A DNA stretch of 64,000 bases from Gymnorhina tibicen (taxonomy: Eukaryota; Chordata; Aves; Passeriformes; Artamidae). The stretch spans positions 655,264-719,263 of the forward strand of contig VXAZ01006882.1 in the NCBI GenBank assembly GCA_013399875.1, in the 5' to 3' direction. Positions 48,721 to 62,300 of the stretch are shown piece after piece (position 1 is the stretch's first letter; each line of letters starts with the position of its first letter). The notes beneath the pieces were generated by a model. The model worked only from the letters and a program-made list of their open reading frames with translations, did not search any database and was not told where the DNA came from. The position numbers were made by a program, and so were the translations under genes.

Positions 48721-49480
48721 CATAAATATTCAAGTGGAGGATTCAGGTCTGCACCATCAGTTAAACATTGCTGACAGCTTCTATTTCACACAGAGGTGGT
48801 CACTTCTGAATGCCTGCAGGACAGCCTTTCTTCCTTGCCCACCTCCCAGTTGTTGCCATCAAAAACATCCCTTTCATCCCACCTGTGGGTGAATGTACAG
48901 CACAGGGCTGACTGGCAGGGCAGAGGCTGTGACACTGCAGCTTTTCTGCCACGTTAAGTAGTTCAATGTAGGGTGTGGAGCTAAGCAAAGCGTGGGAGAG
49001 GTTACTATTTCCCTCTTTCAGGATGCTGGGGTGGTTACACAAATATATAAAAATATGGGACAGAGTGGTGGGAAAAGATATGTGTGGAAATATAGCTCAC
49101 AATTCTATTGAACTCAATTGGAGTTTATGCCCTTATCTTCAGCTTTGCTCTACACCCAACCTTTAGTGTATCTAATCAATCTTCCCATTGCTTAAGGGCC
49201 TCATCAAAGTTTGATTAGCCCTTTTAAGGAAAACAGTTTATTGCTGAGTAACAATGAATCAAATCCTTCAGATTAAATTAAAAACCAGGAAGAGCCCAGA
49301 ACCAAACAAGGCAGTAAGACTGCTGACCTCTGGAAGAAGCTGTTACTGAAGGAACCTTCTCTGCTCATCCACACAAGCTCCTGCAGCAGGACTCCCAGAC
49401 CAGTGGTACTCTTTGGAGTACACCTTGGCAGGACAAACTTATCTGACAAAGAGGCTGTAAGTACAGGAAGATCCCCATTT

Positions 49481-49610
49481 AGTGTAGAGGTCACAGGACT
49501 ATTATCAGCTGACTTGGGTTCTGTCCCCGATTCTCCTATTGCCCTGCTGTGAGAGACTGGATTGTCCACTTAACCTCCCTGCACTTTGCATCTTCCAGAT
49601 AGAAAACTAT
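49481..49610 (+). repeat. MIR-like tRNA-derived SINE (ancient)
   Basis: The order of words follows the MIR consensus as I know it: GAGGTCACAGGACT, GACTTGGGTTCTGTCCC, then CCACTTAACCTCCCTGCACTT and a CATCTTCCAGATAGAAAAC equivalent of the cctcatctgtaaaat segment. It is heavily diverged, as expected for MIR copies retained in birds. Confidence 0.6.
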
Positions 49611-52600
49611 CTTTCTCTTTGAGATCTCTGTAAAAAGGATGCTATGTATCATCTTCACTCTTTACAGACAGCTAGAGGCAAATCATATAAAAGCTCTGTA
49701 AGTGCAGCACATTTTGGCCTGACAGATCTTTAATGACCATTTCACTGGGACTCCTTAATAGCTGCAAGAATTGAAATGGAATATCCTCCTCTTTCATAGT
49801 CAGAAAGGCACTTCAGACAGGTGTCTACCCAGGCCATTGTCCAGCACAGAGTGCACTGAGAGAGCACATGCTCACATGAGGTTTCCTCAGAGTGTGGGAT
49901 TTCATTTCTGCCATACCACCTGCAAATCGTGGCAGCCATGTGACAAATGGGGCAACAGCCTTTTGCCTGTTTTCTGGGGCTTTCCCATAGGATCAAAGAA
50001 ACTGTCCATTTTCATTTTCAGATTAGTGCTTATATTATTAATTAATGAAGAAGGGAGATAAAGAGGTCTGTTGGCTTTGCCCCTCTTTAATGTTTATCAG
50101 GGGAAAAATTATACCTTGAAGAACTGTTTATTTTAAGATTTTTCCTCTGCTAACAGCTAGCGATGTTTACCACTGATCTCCCCAGCGGTGGCTGGAGTGT
50201 CTTTGGCTCTGAGCCTGCACAGGAAGAATAAGGGAATAATAAGCTGAAGGGTTGTTTTTAGGGGATTTTTGACTGTTGTTTGTTTTCTTCATTATGTGTT
50301 CGGTGCCTGTCTCCATGAAAACTCTACGTAACCACAGAACTGAGGAAATTCTAGTATCTTGGGAACTGAGGAGTGAAAGATGAGAAATATGATGGAGAGC
50401 AGATTTGCAGGCAAGAAACTGTTTATGTTTTTACAGAACATTCAGCACTTGCCTGCAGTGCTTTGGCTGCAGTATGGGTTTTTTCTGTAGACCACCCCAA
50501 CAGAATCTGAGAGGAATAAATCAGATATTAGAGATCATCTTAAAATAATACTTTTACAGTCACATCCCAACTCTGGCTGTAAATATCCATCACAAAAGCA
50601 GTGTAATGTCTTTGTGTAGTGTTTTACTGTTTGTGTTTGTCTGCTTTCCTTCACTCATTCTCACTCTGTGACGAGTGTGGAAGGTCTTAGCACTGACAGG
50701 AGGAGATGACACTTCCCCTCCAGCACGAGTTACTACCTCACTTCTGCTCACCTTCTGGAACCACTTACGAGACACCTGCAACAGTAGAAAGTTCTTCCCC
50801 CAAAGGCAGAGTCAAGAAATGCTGCTAGATTTATGTTTTCTCCCTGTTAAACAATGCTGAGTATTAAGCAGAGGGTCTTCTCAGTGGGCCGTGTTCCAGT
50901 GGCAAGATTGTAAATTCTCATTTGGTATAATTTTAGAAATTCCATCCCCAGAAGTATTTGATTGGAAGGAAGTTCAATGAAAATTGAAATTCTTGAAGCT
51001 GAACAGTTCAGAAAAATAAGCCATAAGCAGCTCTGCTCAAGATTACATAAGGAACCAGCTTTTAGTCCCTCCCCTTGGTGTTTCTTCATATTTTACCTAT
51101 CAACTACAAAATCCTCAGCCGCCTTCTGAATGCCTCATCTAGGAAAGGACCCTCATAATTACATGGAGTCCAGTGATCTTGTGATCCAAAATATCCTCCA
51201 GTTTATTCAAAAGTTTTCCTTAATTCCATAGAGTTTCTAGAGAATTAATCATTTTCAAGTAGTTCATAGAGAAGGGAAAGCGCTGATCAAGATATAGAAA
51301 TAGTTATTTGCTTTAACTGCCCAGATATGGCTTCTTGAATTTTCCAGTCAAGCTCCAGAACTACTGGTATTTATTCAAGTAAGATGATGAGATGACTTAT
51401 TTTCAGTTGGTAATTAGTACATTGGCTTTAGGGAACGAAAACTGTGCTACATGAGAAACAAGAACAGCTACATCAACAAAAGATTTTCGTCTGTTCCCTG
51501 TGCCAGTCTGTGTTGTGTGTAAATCTGTAATTCTCAGCTGCCTTACCATCAACCATGTCTGGAATCTGGGGTGTGCCTGTGGTGTGGAGTGACTTGCCTT
51601 TGCTAGCTCCTCGTCAGGCTTGCTTTGGAGAGCAGCTTGGGAAGCTAAAGGCTTGCTGAGCCTGCCAAGATCCCTTCTAGGTAATCCCTGGTACTGTCAC
51701 CACTGAAGCTTTGCACTTTGGGCTTGGAATGAGGTTGACCATCTATTGGACACCCTGCAGATTTTTAACACCAGTTTTTGCTTCAGAAGTTCCCATCATG
51801 CGGATCTCAAGAGGGATCCAAGCAGGTGAAGCCATGATTGTAATTTTCTAGAGTAAGTGCAGTGATAAGGAAGAGGTATGTGGGCACATGATATCTGTGT
51901 GGATTAACTCCTCTTTAATCCTTTAGGTTTGGGAGTGGAAATAACACCCCCTTGTTTTCTTCCTGTTCCTCAGATGGAGGCAAAAAAAAAAAATTATCTC
52001 TGCCCTTCTGTATCTTTCTTGCAGAGAGCTTGTGAGGCAGTAGGGAATCTCTCAATTAATGTGCTTCCTGTTTTTTCAAAAATGGGGTTCTTCCGCTAGG
52101 TTTTTCCAGATTTGATTTGACTGATGCATATGATGAGTAGAGTTAAAGTATTTTCTTGATGGTTAATAAACAGCCAGGAAACAAACTCAGCTGAGGATCC
52201 CTGTCCAAGTAGCACAAAATATGATGACTACAGAGTCATATTTTCAGAAATCAGAAATTAATTATTAATTTATTATTTCAGAAATCTGACTTAACTCAGC
52301 CAAGAAGACAGACATGTAAGCACAAAGGCTTTGTTCATTATTAATGTTAAGATATCAAACACATGTTCTGTGAGACTTTATTTAAAGTGGAACTTACCTG
52401 TGTTTTCTAGAAAGGACAAAATATCTCACGAAACTTTGCATATGATATCCTGAGTCTCGCTCTGAACTTCTCTCTGGAGAGTCCAGTCCTTGGCTGCTTT
52501 TTACTTAACTCTGAGGCTTAAATTAGGAATGGGGTGAAGTTTTGCCTCTTTTAAGATCAGGACAGTCTTAATTTTGAATCCAGGTGAGCATGTGGATTTC

Positions 52601-52717
52601 ATACTCTTTTTAAAGAATTTGAGGCACAGTTTCCAATTTTCTGTTTGAGATTTGTTCTGATTCTCAATGAGAGAGTCAAGTTGGAAATCAATGTATATGC
52701 CATTTGTACTTACAAGA

Positions 52718-52733
52718 AATTACAGCTGTAATT
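52718..52733. promoter_or_regulatory. perfect 16-bp palindrome: E-box flanked by homeodomain cores
   Basis: AATTACAGCTGTAATT is exactly self-complementary, with a CAGCTG E-box at the centre and AATTA on each side. Such composite bHLH/homeodomain sites occur in neural and muscle enhancers. Function here is inferred. Confidence 0.3.
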
Positions 52734-55700
52734 ACACACAAAATTAGAAGCAATTTTATGGGAAAAAAAGTCTAATTTTAGGAACTCTTAAGTAATTTGT
52801 CCGAAGTGTTTTAACACATACGAACAAGGACTGTTCATTTCCTTTTGTTGCATGTGCAAAGTTTGAATAAGGTGCTTATGGAGTGCAAGTCGTTACAAAG
52901 AAGATAGATTTCTTTATTGCTTGACTTGCTTGTGAAATACATTTTATGTAATGAAGCACCGATTACCTAAATTAAAAATCCCAGACAATGCTGTTGTCTC
53001 GTTTTGTTGGAAGCAGAGACTGTGTGGACAACTGAAAGCTTGCTTAAAGGCAATCTGTGACCCACTCCGTACCATTCTTATGCTAATGTGAGAATGGGTA
53101 TCCTGGGCACCATCTGCTGTCCCTGAGGTCCTGGCCTTGGGCATTCAAAATTGGTTTGCTTTATTAATGCTAGGCCATCCAGAACAGCAGTGGTGCATTT
53201 GTTATAGTCTATGAAATCAGAAGTTCCAGTTGTAAGCATACAGAGATAACTGTCACTTTTAATAATACACTCAAACATGATAGCCACCACTTTTTCCAAC
53301 CTCTCAGGCAGAGATGCCATCTTTTAAGCTGGAGTTACCTTCAGCAAATCCAACAAAGGCCTCTCTGGCTTTTCAGGGTGATGGGGTTTTACTTCCTTGG
53401 AAGGTCATTTCATTACGCACTGGATGGATTTATTGGCTGGCTCTGCATTTTAACTTTTGTAAATGCCCCCTAGAGAAACAGAAGAGTATCTTGATATAAA
53501 TCAAAATTAATAAATAGAACAAACAATGTGATTATTTTCAGAGAGGCTAAAGGGTTGGGTTATCAAATATCCCCAACTAGTCTAATTAAACCAGTTGAGA
53601 TTTAAAAGATACCATGCATCTGTTTTGCCTAAGCTTATTGTCAGGACAAATGGCTACAATCTCAGTTGTAAGTACCTAATAAAGTCTCATCTAATGATGA
53701 TTCTGTTTGTGCTTATTAGCTATATGGTTCTTCCTTTGGTGCGCATGGCTAATTGGAAAACAATTCTTGTCAGTACTTACGTTGCTCATTGTCAAGTGCC
53801 CCAGGTACAAGTTGAGATAGTTCAGCTGGTAGCCAGCAAGCCACATGTTCCTGCCCTGCTGCTTGGGCCTGTAGTCTTGAAAGAGGCAGAGCACACAAAG
53901 CTCAGAACCTGCACGTCTCCTGCTTCATCCCTGTCAGGGTGCTGGGCAGTTCCTGAGTTGACACCCAGTCCGCAGCCTTCTGTAGGAAATAGAATCTTGG
54001 CTTCCTTCCATTTCCCAGGTGAGGGAAGCGGAGCATGGCTAATGCTGTGCCCTGGGTCCCCAAGCCTGCACCGGCTCTGCTTCTCTTGGGGCTGTGCCAG
54101 ATTCAGCCCCAAACTGCCCACAGTGGGGGTACAGGGGGAACTGGAGGTGCTCGGGGTGTTGGGAGGCAGTGAGGCCATGGTGAACAATGTGATAGGCTGT
54201 GGTCTCAGCTGGTGGCAGGCTTTTTGTGGTGTCCCAGTGAAAGAGCATTTTATGGCAGAATGGGCATGGAATAGGTCCCCCAAAGCTGCTGGGTGATCCC
54301 ATGAGAATGTAATTTTGGGGGTTGGAGTCTGACTCTCCTGATTGCTCCGTTTCAACTTGATCTGTATGCAGAATTTATTTATGATGACCTCTGTGATGAA
54401 AAAAATTAGCTGGTTACCTAATAAGCAATACAGCCAACAGGGAGAACAACTTTCAGCAGCTGCTTTTGTCCCCTCCCTTGCCTCCAGAGCTTTCTGTTTT
54501 TTCTTTCAGTTATGGGTGAAGGAGACAAGCACTCCAGGGCCAGGGAAAATGAGAGTTAATTACACTGTGGAAGGTGCTGGTTCTTTCCCATCCCTCTCTC
54601 AGGTGCTGGAGAGTACAGCAGAGCCAGCAGAGTTATTCAGTACTATCCTTTTCTTATTTTGGAAGCATTGGAAATAAAAAGCTGGACCTCTTTCCCTTAA
54701 ATGAAGACAGTGAGGAGTAGGCTTCTTCTTGGTGTCAGCATTCATGTAAGTTGTACCAAGATCAAGTGAAATTCAGCAGAGGTAGATCTCATATTATGTG
54801 TATATTTTAGAAAGGAGAGTAACAGTGTGTGTTTGCACTCCATAAAGTTTCTGGGTGAATCTGTATTTCAATAGCTTTTGCTGTAAAATCTAGAAGGAAG
54901 TCCCTGAGACATGCATAGAGGAGAAAATATTTGTATCTCGAGGACTAAGTTGAACACTGGGATATGGAAGGTTGTCCTAGAAATCACTCTGGGTAATAGA
55001 ATCACAGAATTCCTCTTCCTTACTTTCTGAGTTCTTGTTTAAGAGACTGTCTTAGGGGAATGCTGGTGTAAAACCGAGGTGAAGAAAGGGGAGATGTGGC
55101 ATTCTACAGAATAATGAGGGGAAAGCTGACAACGATGTCCCCTTTGGCTCTTCTTACCTGAAGTGCTGAACTTGGGCAGAGACCTGAGTACATAAGACAT
55201 GCTTACAGATAGCTGGTTACTCTTTAATTTCTCAGTGATTGAGGATGGTCAAATCCCTGTGAAGTGAGCCCTTACTGACCAGAGGAGCCTTGCCAGGCTG
55301 TTACAGGGGCTGCTGCTCTACTGCTCTGCCAGCTGCACACATGGAAGTTGTTCAGCACGTTAGGTGCATCTGCTTATGAGTGTGGTCCTATAGACACATG
55401 CAGAGCTAGTGCAAGCACTGAACCAGGTATGAGAAGTTCAAAGTCCCTCATCTGTCAGGACAATTTTGTCTCACATCAGGGACTAGTGTTTGAAGCTGTC
55501 ACATCTCAGCTTAGTACAATAATCACTGGGTTTGCATTTCCTGATTGGAAAGACTCCCATTTAAATGTGGATGATGCTTCAGAATGATTGTGCTGCATTA
55601 AAATACCAGAATAGGTTTGTTTTCAACTCATTGGAGAAGGCACTAAATTACTGAAACTTCAGAAAGTGCCATGAAGCAAAGTAGTTAAATAGTTGTCTTA

Positions 55701-58224
55701 TCAAGTCTTGTATGTAATACTTTCAGTTCACACAAGCTGGGACAGAAGAGTATCTGCAGGGCATGTGTAAATGCACAGCAGAGAGGACTTAAATAAATGC
55801 TTATCATCTGGGATGCCAATTTCTTTTAGTGGTTGGCCAAAAAATTCTGCTCTGCTTGTACCTTGCCTGTACACTCTGATAATTATAGCAGTACATGGTG
55901 TGAAACAGTAAACCTTTCAAGTTCAGTTCTGGTGTTCCTACTTGGTTCTTCTCATGACAGATATGATACTGACAGGGTTGATTGAACACTTTTGAAATAC
56001 GTTTTTAGTTCCTTCCCTAGAAATAACATGTGCCACTCCACTGGAAGACAATTGACAGCAACAACTAGGTTCTGGTGAGTGAGGGAAATCAGAAATGGCC
56101 AGAAGCAACTATTGTTAGAAATTAAGAGTTGGTGTCTGCACATGTCAGTGCAGTGTTCCTTATGTTTTCATTGTTGACTGGGTAGGAAAAATAGTCCTGT
56201 TAGCACAGTGCTGGTACAGGGATATCTGTCAAAATCTATTGAGGTGCTTTGAAAACTTGTGAAATAACTTCTCTGCAAAGGACACATAAGCTCTTGAAGA
56301 GACTGCAGCAGTGGTAGACAACCTTCCAAGCCTTTATCACAGCCTGGAAGTCTCCATCTTCAAAAAGGCCCTGTTTATACTTGGACGCAAACAACAACAA
56401 GGGAAAGTTTGTGTCCAAAGAAGTTAAAAATAAATTGTGAAAAGAGATGTATTCAGAGATGACAGGACTGCAGTGAGCAAGTCTTGGTTCTTCTGTGCAA
56501 GACTCTCTAGAGTGACAACTTTAGTTAGGGAGAGTGTAATTATTTGCTTTTGGAATGCCTAATATTGTTTCCTTCAAGCTGAGTTAACCTAACTTACTGC
56601 CACAGTATATTCCATTTGTTCCCTTGTCAGCAGATACTGGTTGACTTCTGTTCCCCTTGTTATAGGGAGGACAGCTGGGGAGGCCAGAGGACAGGGATGG
56701 CTCTCAGAGACACTGAATGCTGACAGTGGCTCAGTTTAGCTTACAATTATTTTTGTATTTCTGACTTGATCTAAGCTGAACAAGGTACTTGGTTCCTAGG
56801 TAGGTATTTTAAGATGCTGAGATACCAGTGTTACACAAATATTTTGGAAAACTGTCCTTCTCTCCTTCTCTCTAAACACAAGGGGATATGCTGCTGCTTG
56901 GTGCAATGTCCCAGCTGGGAATCAAAGCCTCACGGTTAACCAGGAACTGGCACTAGGAAGCTGGACCTTGTTCTTGCACCCTTTTTCAGACATCATATAG
57001 AGCTAGATACAGTGGGCAGGCTTTGGCAGCAGGGGCAGTGCCTTCCTCCCACCTTGCAAAACCAGTGCTTCCAATAGAGCACCTGAGCTGAGTGTACCTG
57101 GCCATGTTGGGATGACTGTTGGCCGGAAAATGAGAGCTACACTATGTGCTCCCAATCACCAGCTTCTCCTTTCCCAGAATTCTCGTGAGTGCTCACCTAT
57201 ACCTGCAGATTAAAACATATTTAAACCCTAAGAAACATCTTGTGATGTGATTGATATCTTTGCATTTGTGCACAGTCATGGTTCCTTTCTAACCTAGCAG
57301 AATACAGGCAAGGAAGAAAGCTGAATAAAACAGCAACAGCAAACGAGTTGGGAAGAGCAGGACTGCTGTTTACCTCCTGCTGGTTCTGTTCATCTCCTGG
57401 TGCTGCTGGGACACCTTCCGCTGACAGGTCCGTACTGCATGTGCTCAGCAAGAGCTCTCTCCTCACTCTGTGTGTATGAGGCAGTTCACTTGCAAGGCCT
57501 CATTTAAACTGCTACATCAAAACGCTTGCAGCTCTGCATATGCTTCCTCAGGAGAAAGGAATGTTTTCTCATTCCTGTCCTACTTCATATTTCACAGCTG
57601 CAGTTTGTCTTGTTTTCTCCCTGCCTAAGGCCCAGCAAGTGCTGCAATGCACAAGGGTTTAAAGGATTATTTATTTTAGGGCATTGATGCCTTCTTTGAA
57701 AAGCTGTGTGTGTTTAGTTTGTTTTACTAGGGACTCTTATTAGAGAAGCATGGGGAGTTTGCAGGGAGGAAAGGGAGGCAGTGAGTGTGCATATCTCTTC
57801 CCAAACCAGGTTACAGAAAGGTAGGCCTCTCAAATTATCTTAAGCAGGATGGATTATGATGATCTTTGCTCCTGCATTTATTTTTCTTTAAGAGGGCCTG
57901 TACATCCCATTTTCTCCACCTTTGTATGACTCCATCACTGATTGCACTGATAGCTGAATGTCCTTAAGTTATCCAACACAGGTGACAATGATAGGGAAAT
58001 TAACTTCCATTAACTTCAGTAGGAACATGATTAGTCCTTAGTTATACCACCTCCAGCCAAAACTGACTCTGGTTATAGTGCTGGAAGTGAAGCATCAAAA
58101 AAGAGCTGCCAAGTCCTGATGCCTGGCCTATGGGCCTCTGCATCATCATGGCAATGGTACATTACTGCTCTACTTATTAGAAGCCTTCTTGGAAAAGGAG
58201 GTAGACTTGGAAGAATGACTTGGC

Positions 58225-58249
58225 TTTAAGAGCCATGATAGCTCTTAAA
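58225..58249. repeat. small inverted repeat, 9-bp arms
   Basis: TTTAAGAGC and GCTCTTAAA are separated by CATGATA. No T-run terminator or gene context gives it a role. Confidence 0.6.
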
Positions 58250-59349
58250 AGCTTTCAGGTTGGTAATCTGTTGAGTGCTCATTCCAGGGTGACGTAGCAG
58301 CACCAAATCTTGCCATTTGGCCAGGCTACTGCTGAGCAGTGCAGAGGTGTCACTTCTGAAAGATAAGGGAGGAGATGGAAGTGTGACCTTCCCACCAGTC
58401 TGAGATCCTGAGAGCATGGAATCTCACCTCATGCCAAGCCTATATTTGATTATTTACACCAATAGGTCACATTGCCATCCCCCTTCTCCCAGGAAAGAGT
58501 TCAACAATGGAACTTAAAGAATGTGGCAAGTCTGAAATATATTAATGTATGTTAAAATCTCCCCTCTCTCTAGAATCATTTGCATTTTTTAATTCAAGAG
58601 GGAGCTTGCAAGTCCATCCATAGTGTGCCACTGATCAGCCTCTCTAATGTCTGGTAGGCTTTTATCAGCTTAGGGTTAGTTTGTCCTGCTTTGTATGGGA
58701 GTGCTGGAGGACAGAGTTGGTTTAGACTTGCTGATGGTTGGGATACATACAGTTAATTTCTGCTCCCTCATCTCCCACCCTCAAAATGAATAAGATGCAA
58801 AGCTAGATCTTGCCTTAGACTTTCCCCAGACCTTTGGAAATTTTTGGATCAAGGCTTCATGAACAGCCAGGCTTCAGGCTAATTGATCATTGTGTCCTGA
58901 ACTTGGGCAGATGTGGATTTAATAGAGCTTTGATGTCTCTCTCATACAGCCAAAGGACACAGACATCCTCTAATATCTCAGGCTGCATGAAGTGAGTGTG
59001 ACAATTCTGATGGTGTAAGAGGTTTCCTCTGAAATACATTTTGTGTACGTCTGTAAGTCCAAATGCAGATGTGCCTGCTTATTGAATGTAGGTGTCCCCT
59101 TTGTGATAACTGGGAGAGACTGGGTAAGAGTATCCACAAGGGGAGAAGACAATTCTGATACGTTTTTTACCTGGAAGAAACCTGTACAAGAAAATGTACT
59201 TCTAATGGGGATATGCACTGCAAATCACTTCTATGAACCATCAATCTGATGAGGTGGTATATTTTTCCTAAAATCCTAGCTGCAGAAGTCAGGTGATTTA
59301 TGGGAAGATTCTCTGCTTTCATTTAAAAGACAGTTTCTAATTCTCCTTG

Positions 59350-59365
59350 CTGAGAAAGAAAAAAA
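59350..59365. repeat. poly-A tract
   Basis: A run of A follows AGAAAG. No LINE or retrocopy sequence is recognisable upstream, so it is not called as an insertion tail. Confidence 0.8.
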
Positions 59366-62300
59366 AAAAAAAAGGCTTGAAGATGCAAAAGGCAGAAATA
59401 CCATAAGGCAAATAAAACCTTTAATATCTAAACCCATCTTTATTGCTAAGCCAATCTCATTATTTTTTAGGATCTGAGTAATGATTTTTGAATGCCCAGG
59501 TTGGCTTTGGAGCCAAGAGACCTGATTTTCACAAGTGCTAAGTACTTTACTCCAGCTGTCACACCTATAAAAAATCACCCATTAAAATCATGCCTGGGGT
59601 CCAGTAGGCAGACATCCACAGCTGGGGGTGGAGAGAAGAAATGCAGATACATGGCACATGCAGGGCTGTACCATACCTGCCCTATAGCGTGGTAAATGTG
59701 CAGTGTCTTAAGCAACATTGGGGTCTCTTAGGCAGAAACAAGAAGTAACAGTAGAGGCTTCTTCATACAGTCTTTCATAATGTAAAACATTAATGTAAAA
59801 ATATTGTGAACTGGTTATGAAATCAGCAGAGCTGAGATTTACATCTAAAGAACAAATTAGGTTAAAGGGAGGGGGAAGCAGAGAAAAACAACATGCTAGC
59901 AAAGGGAAGCCAGAAAGGATCTTTCTCTGGGGAGTATTCTGAAGTAAAACTGAGGAAATTGGGAATTTTGTCTTCATCTGGGAAAGGGGGTGTGTGGATA
60001 CTGGTGCAAAGTCTTAATTTTGCATCTTGAAGTAGTATTTTATTACAAATGTTGCTGGTTTGGGGTTTTCCTTAAGGCCTCAGCTCTTGGATTCAGGGGT
60101 ATCTCTCAGCATCCCTTAAGGAAGTAATTTCCTGTGCTCCCCATCCATGGAAGAGTAAGTGGAAATTTGAGCCAAAGAAGAGACACCTTTCTCTGTCCCC
60201 AACCCAAAGACTGCTGTTTGTGTGTATTTATTTTTAATCCTGGCTCTTGATTTTCAAGTGGCTGGGGTTAGCGATATTCCAGCTTTTACCCCAAGGTCAC
60301 TGATTGAACCTTGTACTCTTCCTGGTGGAGTTTACCTCATTGAGCACACTCAAGGCTGGGTTGGCAGAGCTGCATCTCTGGTACACTTTAATCTAAGGAT
60401 AACAGTTCTCTGTAATTATACTTTCTGGTCTTTTTGCAATGAAGGTAGGCTTTTTTGAGAATTCAGGTTCAAGGCCAGCAACTAACCAGAGAATAGAAGC
60501 ACTCAAAGCTTTGAATGTTCTGTAGTTTTAAAATAACCTAAGATTGTAAAACAGAAGTAGAAGGGGAGAAATTTCCCCACATAAATTTTTGGGAATCCAT
60601 ATATTTTGTTTCTTTGTATTTTTTTAACAGGTAATCCTGTTGTGAAATGTGGATCCATGTTTGAGTTTTTGGCAACAAATTAGTAAGACACATGCTCAGT
60701 CTTTGCTTTGAGATACTTTTTATGTTTAAAACCTGCTATAATAGAAACATTTTTTTCCAGCAGGTCCTCTGGGCTTTTCAGGTCTTTTAATGGATAAAAA
60801 AGATGACTTGGTTTTTCAGTGAAGACAATAGAAATGTGTGTGTATAAATAGCAGTAAAAAGAGTCCTTACTGTGGGTGCATGCTATATGTTCTACCTGCT
60901 CATTTTTCCAATTAATATGCATACACCAAACCCAAAAGGCCCTCAGTGAACAGTGCCAAGCCAAAACCTTACTAACAGAGTACTCTGAATAAGTGCCTTT
61001 CCTTCCACAATTGTACTCATGCTTTTCAGTGAAATAAGCTGATAGTTCCACCTACGTGTTCTCCTGTTGTAGGAGGCCTTTCTCTGTTTGCTGGGGATCT
61101 TCCTGAATGTGGAGGGTACACAAACCCCCTCTCTCTGCAAGTGAAAGAAGAGAGCTGTTCTGTACAATGTAGTGGTAGCTGGCAGATGAAACTCTGTGTC
61201 CACAGAAAGCGAAAAGTATTCTTTTTTCTGCATAAAGGGGCTTAAAGTGGGTTAATTAACACTGACCCCATTTAAAGGGATGGCTTATGTGCCTGCTTGA
61301 GGGAGAAGTTTGAGTCTCGCATGTGTTGGTAGAAATATCTTCCAGTGTATTTGCAGCCCGGCTCTGGGCTGGACAGGCAATGAAGCCTGACAAATCAAGC
61401 AGCTGTTTGCCCCACAATGAGCCAGCTGGTTGGAAATCCAGGCTGTGTTCCTGAGCCGACTGCACATTCAAAACCAGGGCATATTTGCTCCTTTAATTAG
61501 TGTTCCCCCTGGTCCTTGGAATATGGGTTTGCGACACAGGGCTTGTTCACAGAAGATCAAGAAAGATTTCCTGCTTTCCCAGCCCCTCCAAGGGGTGGGG
61601 AGGACAGCTGGGGACTGCTCCCTGCATGGGAGGGTTTCCGTGTGGCTCAGGCGAGGTTCGGCCATGGCAGTGGGGTGGAGGGAAGCTGCTTCTGCTCACT
61701 GCAGGCAGGGTTTGTGTCAAACCAACGCTGTACATTTTGCTGAACTACAGCATTGCTTAAACTCGAGGGAGGATTCTGGGAGAGATGGAGCCTTAAGGAT
61801 TTTAAACTCTTCTTTGGATTCATCTCATCAGGTGTGTGGAGGCGGCTACAAAATACGTCTGTCTTGGTGGTTGTCTGTAGTGTGAGCGTCCAGCTGTGTG
61901 ATCCCAGCAGAGATCCTACACAGGTGTGCTCTCCACCAGCTCCAGGAGTGAGAGGAAAAACTCCCATGTGACTAACTGAGTGCAACTAACTGGGCTTCTG
62001 TTAAATGACTTACTCAGCTCAGTTCTGATGATTCAGTTGTCGTTTGCCCCTGCTGGTCCAGACTCTTTCCTGACAAGGTAACACAGTCCTCATAGCCTTG
62101 CTGATAAGCCCTGGGCACTTAAGAGCACAGTGAAGGGATTTACCTGATGCTCCCAATCTCCACAGAGGGTATGGCCTCTTGGTGTCCTGTATCAGTGATT
62201 TCTTCTGGTGATACAATCAGGGAGCTGCTTGTATTGAAGTATTATTAGTAACACTGAGAGCTGTCAGATCACTTTGGGTGGATTTGCTCTTGCTCCCCTC

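Noticed and set aside
54997..55012. Short AATCACAGAATT word like a reversed CR1 tail
   Set aside because: Only about 14 bases match and the adjoining sequence does not continue as CR1.
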